NCBI GenBank assembly: GCA_903835145.1
Contig: CAILMA010000570.1
Coordinates: 1-7,042 of the forward strand
Direction of reading: 5' to 3'
DNA: 7,042 bases
Source: an uncultured Bacteroidota bacterium
Lineage (GTDB): Bacteria > Bacteroidota > Bacteroidia > Chitinophagales > Chitinophagaceae
Both the position numbers and the translations under genes were made by a program. Each line of letters starts with the position of its first letter. Position 1 is the first letter of the stretch. The notes under the pieces were generated by a model, which was not told where the DNA came from, searched no databases, and saw only the letters and a list, made by a program, of their open reading frames with translations. Of the stretch, positions 6,044-7,042 are shown piece after piece.

Positions 6044-7042
6044 TTGACAGAAGCCATCATTAACCTCGAGACCGTTAATCCTATTGAATTTTTTGGGGTC
6101 AACAACAGTAAGTTTGAAATATTGAAGCGGAAATTTCCTATGCTTAAGTTGCTGGGCAGGGGTACACAGATAAAGCTATCTGGTCAGCCGGAAGAGGTTG
6201 CTGTAGCTCAGGCTAAAATAGGGCAGGTGATACAATTCCTCGAGCGAAACGGGCATCTTTCTGAAAATTATTTCTCAAAAATTCTGGGGGATGACGATGG
6301 CGAAGCCCCTGCTGAAGACGCCGCTAACAACGATATCCTCGTGTTTGGGCCTAACGGCAAGGTTGTACGAGCAAAAACGGCCAACCAGAAATTGATGGCT
6401 GCTGCCTCCGAAAAAAATGACATCCTATTTGCCATAGGCCCGGCAGGTACTGGTAAAACATATACCGCAGTGGCACTTGCGGTTCGCGCACTGAAAAATA
6501 AGGCAGTGAGGAAAATTATCCTTACCCGCCCGGCTGTGGAGGCAGGTGAGAATCTTGGTTTCTTGCCCGGAGATCTGAAAGAAAAGATTGACCCTTACTT
6601 GCGCCCGCTATATGATGCGCTTGATGATATGATACCCAGCGATAAGCTTAACTATTATATGACCAACAGAATAATTGAGATTGCTCCCCTTGCATATATG
6701 CGCGGCCGTACGCTCGATAATTCATTCATCATTCTCGACGAGGCTCAGAATACTACCGACCTTCAAATAAAGATGTTCCTTACACGTATTGGACCGTCGG
6801 CCAAGGCAGTTATCACCGGTGACCTCACACAGATTGACTTACCCAAAAACCAAAAATCGGGACTAATAAAAGCTTCAAAAATATTGAGAAATATAGAAGG
6901 TATTGCTTTTATTCAGCTGGATGAAGCTGATGTGGTGCGCCACAGGCTGGTAAAGCAAATTATACGTGCTTACGACCGTGCTCAGGAAAAAGAGGAAGAA
7001 CTCGAAGAACAGAAAAAGCAAAAGCCATCTGACCAGAAGCCA
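6044..7042 (+). CDS. phoH: PhoH-family P-loop ATPase, TTG start, 3' end cut by window
   Basis: 333 codons are visible with no stop. The protein is a cytoplasmic PhoH-like NTPase, the family of E. coli YbeZ, which partners the RNase YbeY and is linked to RNA metabolism; the exact role here is inferred. Residues 1-70 form the usual N-terminal part (TVNPIEFFGVNN at 10-21), followed by an acidic linker (about 82-97) and the ATPase core. Core motifs are Walker A GPAGTGKT (132-139), LTRPAVEAGENLGFLPGD (160-177), Walker B FIILDEAQNTT (228-238) and TGDLTQIDLP (258-267), then a VVRHRLV segment (297-303). A Glu/Lys/Gln-rich tail from about 314 suggests that the true end is close. The start is TTG 6044: an in-frame TAA lies at 6029-6031, no ATG or GTG lies between, and the next in-frame ATG is codon 33, inside conserved sequence. 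No PIN domain is visible, so it is not of the PIN-PhoH (PhoH2) type. Confidence 0.92.
   Translation, partial: MTEAIINLETVNPIEFFGVNNSKFEILKRKFPMLKLLGRGTQIKLSGQPEEVAVAQAKIGQVIQFLERNGHLSENYFSKILGDDDGEAPAEDAANNDILVFGPNGKVVRAKTANQKLMAAASEKNDILFAIGPAGTGKTYTAVALAVRALKNKAVRKIILTRPAVEAGENLGFLPGDLKEKIDPYLRPLYDALDDMIPSDKLNYYMTNRIIEIAPLAYMRGRTLDNSFIILDEAQNTTDLQIKMFLTRIGPSAKAVITGDLTQIDLPKNQKSGLIKASKILRNIEGIAFIQLDEADVVRHRLVKQIIRAYDRAQEKEEELEEQKKQKPSDQKP

Overview
The window reads as a chromosomal segment of a Bacteroidota (Bacteroidetes) bacterium. Three things point there: a very large secreted protein ending in the gliding-motility-associated type B C-terminal domain that directs export by the type IX secretion system (T9SS), promoter-like sequences resembling the Bacteroidetes TTG / TAnnTTTG pattern, and genes that start after A/T-rich leaders without a Shine-Dalgarno motif. 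Repeat style and PurE sequence would suit the Chitinophagales/Sphingobacteriales side of the phylum, but that placement is only an impression.

Layout. Bases 1-559 hold no gene that I can support. They contain two terminator-like hairpins in series (90-131 and 206-240), then an A/T-rich leader with a possible promoter (417-445) and an 11-bp hairpin (488-514) ahead of the first gene. Bases 560-5068 encode a 1502-residue exported, probably surface-anchored adhesin-like protein: signal peptide, Bacteroidetes-type N-terminal region, seven tandem Cys-paired Big2-like Ig units flanked by other Ig-like units, an Ig_7-like unit, a PKD domain and the T9SS sorting domain. A strong terminator (5101-5127) closes it. 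Bases 5128-5375 form an unusually structured leader with two inverted repeats and a 37-codon ORF whose stop overlaps the purE start as ATGA. purE (5376-5831) encodes a purine-biosynthesis mutase. After a 212-bp gap, a PhoH-family P-loop ATPase begins at a TTG codon (6044) and runs off the right edge without a stop.

How the genes relate. The surface protein is a free-standing transcription unit with its own promoter candidate and terminator, and no T9SS partner gene (PorP/SprF type) is visible beside it. purE and phoH point the same way. They are housekeeping genes for purine synthesis and, probably, RNA metabolism, and the 212-bp gap leaves open whether they are co-transcribed.

I see no phage, transposon, CRISPR, toxin-antitoxin or defence system here, and nothing that I would call a new system with confidence. 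The best candidates for something undescribed are the purE leader (small ORF plus stem-loops) and the two-unit periodicity hidden inside the Ig array of the large protein.
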